From Hyperoplus lanceolatus (taxonomy: Eukaryota; Chordata; Actinopteri; Uranoscopiformes; Ammodytidae): DNA of 64,000 nucleotides. Position numbers and translations under genes: made by a program. Within the stretch, counting starts at the first letter, position 1. The number at the start of each line of letters is the position of its first letter. Below are positions 24,451 through 36,162 of this stretch, piece by piece. The stretch spans positions 24,175,001-24,239,000 of the forward strand of contig CM049398.1 in the NCBI GenBank assembly GCA_026929865.2. The letters run 5' to 3'. The notes under the pieces were generated by a model. It made no database searches, was not told the DNA's origin, and was given only the letters and a program-made list of their open reading frames with translations.

Positions 24451-25710
24451 AATGATTCTGCTTGTGCCAGAGTTGCATCTGCAGGCTTCCTCCTCTGTGG
24501 GGAAAGTCAAACAGTTGCTATGCTGTGTGGAAGAAAAGAAAAATGCTGGATTTAAAAGATTTATTTTTTATTTTTTTTAATGCGGAGAAGGGAATTGGAT
24601 TTTATTGTCTAAGGAATAACCTCTTTTTATGTTTCTCTTTTAGCCTGTAGCCCACTTTCAGGTTTCTCATAACAATAAAGGCTTCTAAATGGCTTGTTAG
24701 GGTGATGGTATTGTTGTCCATCTGAGTATTTTCTTAATTTTTCAATTCAAGCAGACTCCCAGAGGGATAGTCGCTGGTCCACAGAATGAATACATGTTTT
24801 CCATGTACTGTACATGTATACTCCTATTAGAGAGATTAGGCCTAAAAGGAATTTGATAGCATTTGGATACAATGAACCCTTTGCTGCTGTGCATGCTACT
24901 ATCACATTCAATCTTGTTTACCAGTTATAGCACGCATGACATATTGTCCAGTTGACTTAAAGATCACAGGTTAAATTCTAACTTATCACAGTTCGCATCA
25001 CATGCATGTACATAACTCAGTGTATATAGTACATGTGCATTCAGTTGTTCAATGTACTGTAAAAACTTACATAATTGCCTGACTTTAACTTTATGATCCA
25101 AGACATGGACGATCTGAGCACTGTTATGTCGTTTTGATCTGTTCGGAAAGTCATGCTCTAGCAGAAAACCATTTTGTTAATCTGTAGCAATTACAGAAAC
25201 TGCTTTTTAGCCAAATATGAAACACTGTGCACTTTACCTCGAAAACACATCACATCCTACACCCATTATCATTAACATGAGTGCAGCAGTTTCTGTTTTA
25301 ATGCCTGGGTTTTTGGGTGCCTGCACATGAGACTTTGCAATACTGTTTTAATTAATGGAACAGCATGACAAAATGGGAGCAATGCTCAAGGGCAAGATGG
25401 AGGCCAGTGAGCATACATTGAGGGGAGAAGTGACAGGGTGGCAGGATCCCCGAAATAGGGTCAACACCAGCCACCCACCCCTGCTCTAGTCAGATATGGG
25501 TGAAATCGTATGGCGGTTTGGTGCTTCCACACAAGGCTACTGTAATGAGGCTGCACACACATGCACACACTTTTTGCTCACTTCCAATTATGACCTCTGG
25601 CCTGCAGGGTTTGGTGGGACTGTAATGTGATTGACTGGTGGCTGGACACATCCTTCTCATTCACCCCCCCTTGCTTTAGGCTCCAACCTACACACAACAC
25701 ACCCTTCCCT

Positions 25711-25880
25711 CCTGCTCATTAACATTCATAATTCATGTGGAATTAAGTGATTTGGAGACCATTAAACGCACTTGAACATTTGTCGGATGAAAGTTTAATT
25801 AATCCATCCCTCTTTCTTGCATTGTGATGTCACAGCGGCGTCCAATTCATGGCAACCAGTGCACACGTTAATGGCCACGA
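25711..25880. promoter_or_regulatory. candidate conserved noncoding element
   Basis: Non-repetitive DNA dense in homeodomain-type cores (CATTAAC, CATAATTCAT, GAATTAAG, TTTAATTAATCC), followed by a TGATGTCA CRE-like site. No coding signal. Conservation was not tested. Confidence 0.25.
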
Positions 25881-27670
25881 TATGTTTTTATAAGTGCTCC
25901 TCAGTGCTTATCCAGCAACATTGCCTACCTATTTGCGTTCTTATTTTACACCCCCTGCACTGCTATTAGATGGACTCACTTGACAGGAATGAGGTTTAGG
26001 TGGTTCCTCTAGTACCAGTGGCAGTATGTGGATTAATCATACTTAATTTAATAGAGCAGGATAACCACTTTCTGTGGTGGATGTCATTTATTATTCAGGA
26101 TTTCCATCCATATACGCGCTCGCTTTTAGATTGTTGAGTATCAGTGGATTATACATGTTGCATACAATATGTGTCTCTTACATGTGTTTTACTTTGTATG
26201 CTGAGTCCATATACAATATGCATATGATGGGCTATGTCTGTGTAGTCCTATATGTACCAAGGTGAGGCAGTAAATTCTTGGAGTACAGCAAAGGTTTTAT
26301 TGCAGCATAGGAGAAGAGCTACAGTGCACACAATGAACCACACGGCAGACTAAAGCATTATTCATCTCTACCCCAGCAGAATAATAATCATTCTCAATCA
26401 ATCAATTTCTGCAGGTTTGCTTGAAATATTAGGTGTTGGACTTCAGGGAAATGTTCTGTCCTCACTTTGTGAGACGCATCTGATTAAGTAACTTCCTCTC
26501 TCACTCACATACACACACACACACACATGCAAAGGAGAGCCAATCACTGGCAGTGTGCCGCCTCATTTCAGCAGCATCCTAACACAAATGGATGCAGAAA
26601 TCTTCTGAGGGGTGTCCTAACCACTTTGTTTCTTTACAGTTCTCTTCGCCGCAGAAGCGTGCTTGTTATCTCAATATCAGTGCTGCATGTTGCTGCCGCC
26701 CTGACGTGCTGTGACTTCATTTTCATTTATCTGACTGTACCATATACCATGTTGTTCTACCCCTTTCTCACATACACGCACACACATACACACACACACA
26801 CATTAAAGGAGGAATCCATCCTGTTGCTACAGTGCTGCAGTGCTGAGTAGCAGTATCAGAAAGAGAGGGAGATGTCTGGCACCGGCCCCACACCACAGAG
26901 CGGACTGCAGCAGGGCATCCAAAAACCCTTTTTACTTTTCCATCACTTAACTCGAACAGCAACCCCTTTATATTCATCAGTTCCCCCTAGAGAGGGTGTC
27001 CGATGACTAATATAACCTTACACTATATGATTACGATCACGGAAAAAAGAAGCATCTTCTTCTGCAATAAAAAAAGTAAATGAATAAATAAGGGACCTTA
27101 TTTTTTGTATGCATTAATCCTTCTAGCCCACTCTTGCCATTATGGCTACCCTGTCAACCGTTCTAAAGAGTGATATGTCAGCACATTTCGGGTGGCCAGG
27201 CTCACCCCCTACCCCCTAATGGCTGCCTGTTGAGGAGAAGTATTATGCCCTTTGCCAAAGGTGCCATATGGATGGTGTTTGATAGCCGAGGAACTGGGGA
27301 GAAAATGACTGGCCTAGTGGAATCATTAAGAAATGGATCCACCACAGTATAAAAGCTCATCACATCGCCATTCTCCCACCTCTCTGGATGTTCCATCTTC
27401 AACTATACTCTCCTCTCTATCTCTGTCTGCTGCTGCTGCCTTTTAAAAGCCTCCAACACCTTCAGAGAAGATAACGAGCTCTGTCAAAAAGAGTCTGCTT
27501 CTCCTTTTTTTCCATCTTTTTTCACTCTGTTCCAAAAGCAAGCGTTTGCCTCTTCCCCACTTCATTATAATCAACAGTGGAGTGTCCCATATTCCTGCTG
27601 CCGAGCAGAGCAGAGCGCGTCCTCAGAGACAGTCAATATTGCAGCTTATAACCTATAACTCCGAGCGAAA

Positions 27671-27970
27671 AGATGAAAGTTTTCCGCTTTGAAGATTCTC
27701 ATCACTATGGTAATCAGCTGATCAGAGGATGTTGTGCCATCTTCTTGTAATGCAAATATTTGCTCGACATGCAAAAAAAAATCCAGATTAAAAAACTCTT
27801 TCTCTAATTTACACTGGAGCTCAGGATGGCTATAGCTGATGTAAATGATGTAATTGCACCGAGGAAATTACACTCATTGGACGAAGAACCGATGTTGCAA
27901 TAAGTCAGACCAACATCTGTAATGTCATTATATTGAAGATATTACCCAGACTTGAATTGGATTTATAGTT
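27671..27970. promoter_or_regulatory. candidate conserved noncoding element with octamer motif
   Basis: Contains an ATGCAAAT octamer (about 27750-27757), TAATCAGCTGATCAG (homeodomain core next to an E-box), and the near-palindrome TGTAATTGCACC / GAAATTACA. It is non-repetitive and non-coding. This wording is typical of developmental enhancers but is inference. Confidence 0.3.
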
Positions 27971-29489
27971 TTGGTTTTACTGTAGATATGGCAATCCCTT
28001 CATTAAGACAAGATCACACAGCTGTTCTAGAATAGGAGAGTTCCTCTCCATCAAAAGCCACTTGAGAAGCTGAAATTTCAATATTCCACTGAAGGAGTCG
28101 TGTCAACAGCCTTGCATGTTTACTGTGGTTAAGGAGAAAATTAATTAAATTAAATGCTCTCAGATAAGCCATGCATGACAGGTAGACAGTTAAGAGGTTG
28201 TTAAAATATAGGCTTAGGCTAAATTGCACCAAACCTCTGAGAAGTCAATGATCCAAATGAAGTAAAATTGCATTTAGCCTTGTCATTTCATTTCGAGAGG
28301 CTGCCCGGGTGTTTATAGAGAGCAAAGGAAGGTCATAATATTTTCAGGGTAATGCTCGTGGTGTGAATGAAGTGCTTACAGTATAGCTTTCCAGACTACT
28401 TGAATCAAATGCCAGTCTTATATTGGGATAAAGCCTCCAAACTAACTTTCAAATTCTCAGTAAGCTCTCCCGAGACCTCGTATAGTTGTTTTTTTTCCTC
28501 CTCACCCGCGGCCTTTTATCTTCACTGTCAGGGCCAAGCACATTACTCTAAACCCATGCAGGAGCTGCTCTAGGCTGTGCTGTGTTCCTTAGTGCAAAAT
28601 AATAGCAAGAGAAGTTCAAGAGGAACTTGACGGAGCCGACAAGATGCGACCATGTCAAATCCAGTGAAGGCTGTTCAAGGGTTTATGGATCTGTCATTGT
28701 CACAACTCATTTTGTGTGGTCCCTCTATTCTAACCTTGTGGGTTATTCTGTACAAACGCTCAGGATGTGCCTTGACATTCAGCTAATGTACTTATGATGT
28801 CAGAGAGTTGTGGACAAGCTATGAAAATACCACAATATGACTTGAGCGACAGATATTGTTTAAACTGTATCAAAGTTCCGTTGTCAAAGTTACACTGGTA
28901 CCCCTAGTATGCCTATATTGTGGACACTTAGGCTATATTTTATCAGCCAATAAAGTCTCAAAACAGTGATTTATGAAGGTGAACCACTCCTGAACAGATT
29001 CTCAACTTGTTTCCGTAACTCTTTGAGAGGTATATTATGTATATGTATTCTAAACGAGATGCACATATGGTGGTATATTGTAAGTGGACACTGATTTACA
29101 TGGTTTCTTTGACATTAACATTACCCTATGATTAATGTCAATTACAGTTTATTAATTATAAGGCCTTTAGTCACTGTGTTGGCCCCAGGGTAATGGACAG
29201 ATATGCTTTAGATCTTTGCTTATACTCCAAGGGCCATTTAGATGATCTTTTCAAATTCCTAGGATGACTGTGGCCCTTCAGCCAACCTTCTAGGCTCACG
29301 CCCTGAGACCTGCAAGTGGAGGATGAATGTCACTGAGGCCGAGAGGGCACATGATAATTTCTTCTCGTTCATCTTTTATTTAACATTTTCTCTTGACTTT
29401 CTCTTGACAAAGGAATATCAATATCTTAGAATAATCATTTGTTAATATGGTTTTATGAATCAGATGTTGCGTAAACAGGAAGTCACTGC

Positions 29490-29801
29490 CAGCCTGGCAC
29501 CGCCCGCCTACTACTTCCGCTCAATTTTCATTTCCCTTCAGTAGTCTGTCTGGGTGTGCGGTATATTCTTAGGTTATCTCCGGACAGATTTCTGCCGGTC
29601 CAATCAGCGAACAGAAGGAGTGGCTCAGAAGTCGGCGCATGACATGGTTGGTTGGCAGATCCAGAGTGGCACTGGGCAGATCCAATAGTTTTAAACTTCA
29701 ACAGACACCCGCCTTCAAGTGAGTTAACGTTTGTCAATTGAAAGATTCCAGACCTTCTGTACAAATTAAATGAAGTACGATGGTCTGGTAGAACCAGGCT
29801 A
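29490..29801. mobile_element. 312-bp TIR element with 9-bp target duplication (copy B)
   Basis: The left end is CAGCCTGGCACCGCCCGCC; the right end, inverted, is TAGCCTGGTTCTACCAGACC. It is flanked by AGTCACTGC at 29481-29489 and 29802-29810. Same end sequence and duplication length as copies A, C and D. Confidence 0.8.
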
Positions 29802-29915
29802 AGTCACTGCAGCATCAAAAGATGTAACATAGCTGCAAAAAAATAATAATTTCGAGCCCAAGTGATATTACACTTAACTACCAATACCTTGTAAATGTTG
29901 TTATACGTATATATA

Positions 29916-30126
29916 CAGCTCCGGAAATATTCAGTGTTTCGCGTTTTACTATTTATAGGCATATGTTTGAGTAGAATGAACATTTTGGCTTTATACTACA
30001 AACTACTGGCAACATTTCTATCAAATTCCCCCCCAAATATTGCCATTAAGAGCATTTCCATTAGGTAATGTAGAGATAAAGATTAAAGAAAAATCCAGAC
30101 TGGTCTCTTATTTGTTTCCGTAGCTG
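29916..30126. mobile_element. Tc1-type MITE, 211 bp
   Basis: The ends are CAGCTCCGGAAATATT and, inverted, CAGCTACGGAAACAAATAAG, flanked by TA (29914-29915, 30127-30128). The interior (ACTATTTATAGGCATATGTTTG) resembles a Tc1-like family abundant in fish. Confidence 0.75.
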
Positions 30127-30779
30127 TATATATGCATGTGTGTTTTAGATGTGTTTGCAAAGGCTAAAATTAATGGGAAATACTTGTGTTATTTCTATGA
30201 AATGTGATTCAAAATCTTTAATTTACATTATTAATACACAGCATTTTTTTTTTACAATTATAGCTCAGATATAACTATGTAGCGGGTACAGGTAGTTCAG
30301 ATTAATTCAGCAATTAGAAATTAATCTGATGATTAATAATACTTTAATAATTTCTTAAAGTTCAAAAGGGGCACCACCATTCATTCAAGAATGGAAAAGT
30401 AATAGCAAATTGTCTCGTTTAATCAAAGGATTTATTTAGAAACGTTGATTAGTCTAACGCTCAGTTAAACAAATCAACATTAGCAAATCCTAGTCTCAAA
30501 GATCATTTCCATAAATAATGTAATCAAGTAGTTACTATTATAAATTTGGTAATATGATCTTAACACTGAAGGCTACAGAGTCTTTCACTTGTTGATTGCT
30601 GACACTCCAATAATATCCACACAAATAAATCACAAACACTTCTGGTTACAATATAAGAACATTTATTTTAACCACGATGAAACTTAAGGTAACATCTGTT
30701 TTATACACGCATGAAGCAAATACACATTGGTACATAGCTGTATAAACAACAATGTTCTAGACGTTTTTCTTTGATTAAG

Positions 30780-30899
30780 TGTGTGTGTGTGTGTGTGTGT
30801 GGGAGTGAGTGAGTGAGTGAGTGAGTGAGTGAGTGAGTGAGTGAGTGAGTGAGTGTGTGTGTGAGTGAGTGAGTGAGTGTGTGGGTGTGTGTGGGTGTG
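30780..30899. repeat. compound (GT)n(GAGT)n microsatellite
   Basis: GT units, then a long GAGT run, then mixed GT/GGGT units. Confidence 0.95.
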
Positions 30900-30984
30900 G
30901 AACAAGAAAAAGGGGACGGGGAAGCTCCCACGTGACTTGGGACGACAGACACAAAATGGCGACCCAAAATAGGCTAGCTTAGTA

Positions 30985-31617
30985 ATGCCACAAAATGGCG
31001 TCCCTTGATGGCTAGGCTATTCTATTCTACTTCCACCTAGTCTCGCAAAGCCAGACCAAACTACAGCAAGTAGTATGGTCTGGAAGCACTCCGTTTAGAG
31101 CCGTCTATTCGGGGGGGAAACTGGGCTGGCCTGTTTTTATTTCTTTAAACCAATCACAATCATCTACGGCGGGGCTAACCCCGGGAAGCAGCCAATGGAG
31201 GCATAGCGTTGTTTGCCGACGCCAGCGCTTAATAGACGCTGGCGGAAGTGGTCAAGCCAGACTAACTTCCACCCGATGGGGGAAGTACTCAAAAGGGCGT
31301 CTATCTTTAGAACAAAGGACCTGACGATGGGATTTGAGGCGGGGAATTTCGAAAAGCTACTAGCTATTTAAAAGGGATTCTACCAAAGATCTTAGCACCA
31401 ATTCTATCTAGGTCAGGTTATTAATGACACAAAATGGCGTCCCTGGATGGCTAGGCTATTCTATTCTACTTCCACCCGAAGGGGGAAGTACTCAAAAGGG
31501 CGTCTATCTTTAGAACAAAGGACCTGACGATGGGATTTGAGGCGGGGAATTTCGAAGAGCTACTAGCTATTTAAAAGGGATTCTACCAAAGATCTTAGCA
31601 CCAATTCTATCTGATCA
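30985..31617. repeat. tandem duplication of a ~203-bp unit, first copy interrupted
   Basis: CAAAATGGCGTCCC and the following block up to CACCAATTCTATCT occur twice (first unit about 30985-31414 including the 236-bp insertion, second about 31424-31617). The copies differ at only a few positions. Offset is 439 bp, or 203 bp without the inserted element. Confidence 0.9.
31038..31264. mobile_element. 227-bp TIR element with 9-bp target duplication (copy C)
   Basis: The ends are TAGTCTCGCAAAGCCAGACC and, inverted, TAGTCTGGCTTGACCACTTC. It is flanked by ACTTCCACC at 31029-31037 and 31265-31273. The second tandem unit carries the empty site with one ACTTCCACC. It is almost identical to copy D at 60764-60989. 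Confidence 0.92.
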
Positions 31618-33170
31618 AGGCTACCATCTAACGTGTGTGTACGTGTGTGCAGGAGAGGAAGAGGAGGAAAGGCCACGCTCGGACGCGGAGAGGGGGAAAA
31701 AGAAAGGTGTTAGGTTTTTAAAACATACAGCAGACTTAAAACCACGCTGCAGCGTTGAATGAAATGACCAACTTTCCGTTCTGGCTCTCCGTGGGGGAAG
31801 AGGACAAACGGAGATTGATCACACAGCTTGTTTCAAAATAGCAAACACAAATTCAAAAATAAACAGTATTGTTCACACTTTAAAAGTAACTAATAACTAA
31901 ACATCTGCCCAGGTAATTATAAAGCCAAAATCTCACTTGGGGAAACGTAATTCCCACTGCTTCGTCGTCGTTGAGGCGGGTAGGCCACTCCTTTCCAGGA
32001 CGGGCGAACGGGGCCCGCGAGACGGCGATGAGCTGGTGAGGTGATCTCTGCGGTGTCAGATCGCAGGAAAAAGGCAAGAGGGCGCAGCTGATTTGGTGCG
32101 GGGATGGCGGTCGAAGATCACCCGATCGGCTATCCAGTCCGCGGTCCGAGAGGCTGAGTTTCTGGATAAACCCGCCTGCTTCTCGTGTAGTGTGGTTGCG
32201 GTCGAAGACCAATTCGAACGGCTTACGTCCTTGGTCCAAAGGCAGGTTTCTGGGTAAACCGCCTGTTTCCAGTGTTCTTCTGGTCGTTCCAACGGAACAG
32301 CTTCGACCCACTTCGTCGTTTTAGAGATCGCCGCGGCCACAGGCGATAGCTTTAGTAAAACACGTGGGGGTTGGGTCAGAGGTGAAGAGGCCCCTGTAGA
32401 TCTGTACAGACTTCGTTGTTTCTATATGGGACAGCCAACAGCCGCCCCCAGAAAGAAAGCACCGACGCTGTGCGGGCGCTTTTGAAGTCCCCGGCTATCA
32501 TCCGGGGTGGGGCTTCAGGCTAGCGTTTAGACACACCCACCTGAAGAGGTAAGGGTGTACTGCAGTGTTTTGGCCGCACGGTGGCGGCACAGGGTTGACC
32601 ATAGGTTTGACCCCCTACAACTATTTAATGTAAATAGGTCATATGTTAGGGCTAGTCCAGTTGGTTCAGCTAGCTACTAATACACCAGGAAGTTGGCCAT
32701 GATGTAAGTATTTAAGTAGACATCTTGTACTTTATATATATTATTGTACATAAGCAGTTGTTTGTGTGGTGCAACCTGCTTTGCTCAATTATGCCTATCA
32801 ACTTTGTAACTAATTAGGCTACATTATAATTTGGTTAAGTTTAAACCTACGAAGAGTTGAAAGAATGAAATGTTACAATCATAGTGTTACGTTAGTTGAA
32901 AGTAGTTCTCTCCAGGACTAATACAGTTTCAATAGAACACTTTTTGGTTACATTTATAAACAGCTTTTTTTCCACCTATACATTTGACAAAGGCAATTTA
33001 GATAAATACTTATGGTGTTAAACAGGGAAACCTAGTGCCAGATACAAGTCAGTTGTGATTTTACTCACACTATTGTGACAGAGGAGATGGGACATTCCTG
33101 TGACATGACATTGTGCTTTCTATTTTCCTGGACCACACTACTGCCTGCAACAATCCCACCAGCTGCTTCA

Positions 33171-33300
33171 TGCTCCACCCGGGGACATCATATTCCATCA
33201 ATCTTTCAACCATTTATTGACGGGATGTCCACATAAATTTGTCTGACGGGCGCCGGAGCACTATGAATTATTAATTTCATATTCTCTATCTGGTGGTATG
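33171..33300. promoter_or_regulatory. candidate conserved noncoding element
   Basis: Non-repetitive, with CCATTTATTGACGGGATG and GAATTATTAATTTCAT homeodomain-like cores. Untested. Confidence 0.2.
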
Positions 33301-34920
33301 GGGCAAGTCCTGTCCCTCTGGCAACAAAAACAGAGGTTCATACATTAACTAGAAGAAAATGTTGATGCTGGAATACTGAACAGTAAAAAATGTATTGATG
33401 GCACTGGCCCATTTTTACACAGAGTGAGGATACATTGCAAGTAAATCATTGTAATATGGGCTAGAGAGGGCTCTGGTTACTAAAAAGACTACAACATAAA
33501 GTTAATCAACCCCCACAACATTCATAGTTTTGAAAGGGTTCTTGAGTAAGACACTGAATCAAAAACCAGTTCACTCATTGCTGCCAAAAGGCTAGACATT
33601 GTGTCTGTCTATTTCCCTGTATTTAAACGGTGCTATGAACCAATTGTCACACCTAAGCAACATGACAGCCTGTTTTGAGACCACCTGTTCAAACACTAGT
33701 TTATAATCAGAGTTGTGTTAACCAACTCCATTTGTTGCATTTTCATATGTAATCAAAACAACTTAGTACTAAGTCATTGCCTTCTAACTGAGGCCCTCAT
33801 AAGGTGTGTTAAAAGTAAAAGGCATGTTCACATTTTGCTTTCTCCGGTGACAGCGATCTAACTGCATTTGGATGAGGCGCCAAGGTTACGCCGTGGTTTG
33901 ATGCTTCCTATTTAAAATCTGTCGGAAACTAAATAAATTATGCACATCAATCCATGCAGGAAGAACAAGAAAAATGCTGTTGAGTGTAATTATAGCAGCG
34001 GATATAGATGGAAATTGGAGGGGTGATGGTGGTGCTCCATAAATCATAGCTGTGTAGTGTACAGCCTTGCATGTGTCCCTAATAGCAACACATGCCTTGA
34101 CTTTATGGCATTACATACCGGTGCAGCCAGGATAATAGCACATCACAGTACAGAAGAATATGTAAAGAGTAGATTTATTGTTGTTCTCTATAAGAATCCG
34201 GATAAAGTCACAAGCCGCAGTGTGAACGTAGATCAACTGACTGTCAGGCTGTGGAAGAGGAAACACATGAATGACTGGAACATGTTGAAATTCAAATTTA
34301 GCAGATAAAGAGGTATAGTGAGTGGAGTGAGGAGCTTTTATTGATAAAAGAGCTAATCCAAAACCAATTATTTTCTCATCAGCGGGGGACAGGTACTGTC
34401 ACACATGTTCGAGAAAACTGCACAGCACAATTCAAGAATGTCAACAGCAGAAAGAGCAGTGCTTACTTTGATATATGGCTTTATTAATGGGCGCCACATG
34501 AAAGGGAAAAAGGTTGGGACTATCACATCTCTGGTAGCGACACTTCTCCCGACCCCCTGCAATCCTAATGTTTTAATTCCATTATGATGCAGGGAAAAGA
34601 TAAGAAAGCTGTTTGATAGGTCAAAGACCACCAACAGTTAAATCAATATTGCTATATACCGCACAGCAGCCCAGTGACAGAAATAACAGTGAGGGGACAT
34701 AAGCATTGTTTAGCAGAGTTGAACATCTTTTTTTCAAGTCAATTCGACCGACAACAATGGCGTTAATATAGGGAAGTCTAGTCATAAAATATGTCAACCT
34801 TTTTCTGTTTGTGTATCTTCCCAAATTGATTTGAATTTAATTGTGAGATAAATTTTAATTTTATTTTGAATAGTCTTTTTAAATATTCATCTTTGATAAA
34901 TGAAAGCCAAAATCTTTAGC

Positions 34921-35545
34921 GTTTTTCACACTGCACAGCCTTGCACAGGGGGAGGGCCTCTTATTATCTTATTTTAATAATTTCCATCTGGCTAATGAGG
35001 CTTATTTTTTCTCTGTGCCCGGAGGCGCACTTGTTTGTATTGTTGTATTTCATCACTTGGTTAAATGTTAATTGAGTTTTCCATATCATTTGTGCTGAGT
35101 TAATGTCTCACTCAAAGGATTTCTCCCGATTAGCTTTAGGGGTCTCTGCAGGTGTTAGCGGTTTCACTCGCAGTGCTAGGTTCTGTGCATAATTGTTTGT
35201 TGTTAAACCATGTTTCTCCTCTTAATGAGCCGTCTGTCGGGTTTGGAACAGTGAGCGGGATTGACCTAAATGTCTATAACACAAGTGCTTTCACTTATGA
35301 TGTCCGATCATATGATCACTTTAATTCCTGCAGTGTAATCCCTGCAATGCAGGAAATCTGAAGCATCTGTGATTTTACAACTGCATTCTGCTGACTACAT
35401 GCCTCTCCCATCTCCCCCATTAGATCCTTACCGTTTAACATAATCAATCGATTGCAATTTCAAAACCCCCTTGTGTCATGACACTGTAATTACCCGAAAG
35501 TATTTCACCTACAGTCATATATTAGCATATGTTAATCAAGCCAGG
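34921..35545. promoter_or_regulatory. candidate conserved noncoding cluster
   Basis: Two non-repetitive sub-blocks. The first (34921-35140) has GGCTAATGAGGCTTAT and TTAATTGAG cores. The second (35380-35545) has CCCCCATTAGATCC, ATAATCAATCGATTG (tandem homeodomain/TALE-like cores) and TGTAATTACC. No coding potential. Confidence 0.25.
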
Positions 35546-36162
35546 ATGAGTGAGCTGTGTGCCCTGCTGCTAATAAGAGTGGCCGCATTTAGAATGGCAA
35601 CAGCATTTGACGGGCATCTGCAATTACTGGACACCCAATCCATGGTATAACAGCAATGTGCCATAAAGTACACATACTGTACATTAGCAGAAAAAAAACA
35701 ACATGGAGTATTACAAAGAGGCTCTGGAGAAGTATAAATGCTATGTGACACACACCGAAATAGCCCATCCTGAGATTGGCTGAACATTAGGGTATAGAGG
35801 CATGCTAAAATGCATGATCTGAAATTTTTTCAGTGAAAAACTAAACAAAAAATGATTGTAGACCTATAAGACCATAAAGTATTGTCAGAAATTGGTATAA
35901 TATGGGACCTTTTAAAAGATGAGGTAAAACTTGTGATATGCACACATGGCTTTAAAAGTCCCACTGAAGATCCCATAACAAATAGATAAAATAATTAAAT
36001 TTAATTTTTACATACACACGAATGAATGTTGATAGCTGAAATGGATAGAAAGGGTCATTGTGTATACGACACACACAATTACAATGTGTTGGTTTGCACT
36101 GTTTGGCAGCTTTAAGACGACAGGAGCCTCAAACAGACAACATGTTTAATGGTAATGAGAAC

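Larger units (their letters stand above)
24451..29480. other. unique intergenic or intronic DNA, no exon seen
   Basis: Mostly non-repetitive, with short (CA)n runs at about 26512-26526 and 26777-26802. Blocks at 25711-25880 and 27671-27970 look like conserved regulatory DNA. Open frames here are short and lack recognisable domains. Confidence 0.45.
30278..32619. mobile_element. possible solitary LTR (about 2.3 kb), with insertions
   Basis: It begins TGTAGCGGGTACAGG and ends TTGACCCCCTACA, with short inverted ends (TGTAG/CTACA) and a 4-bp direct repeat ACTA outside (30274-30277 and 32620-32623). This fits a solo LTR of a retrovirus-like or other LTR element. The interior holds microsatellites, a tandem duplication, MITE copy C and a GC-rich segment at 31640-32560. 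No gag, pol or env frame is present. The 4-bp repeat could be chance, and reading the ends as GTAG/CTAC would give a 6-bp repeat AACTAT instead. Confidence 0.4.
32620..36160. other. unique DNA, no exon seen
   Basis: AT-rich non-repetitive sequence. Blocks at 33171-33300, 34921-35140 and 35380-35545 look regulatory. No domain-bearing frame was found. Confidence 0.45.

Noticed and set aside
31880-32340. Minus-strand frames of 94-143 codons, one starting with a KTTKWVEAVPL-like string reminiscent of an integrase segment
   Set aside because: Only about ten residues look similar, with no HHCC zinc finger, DDE spacing or continuation. GC-rich composition explains the open frames.
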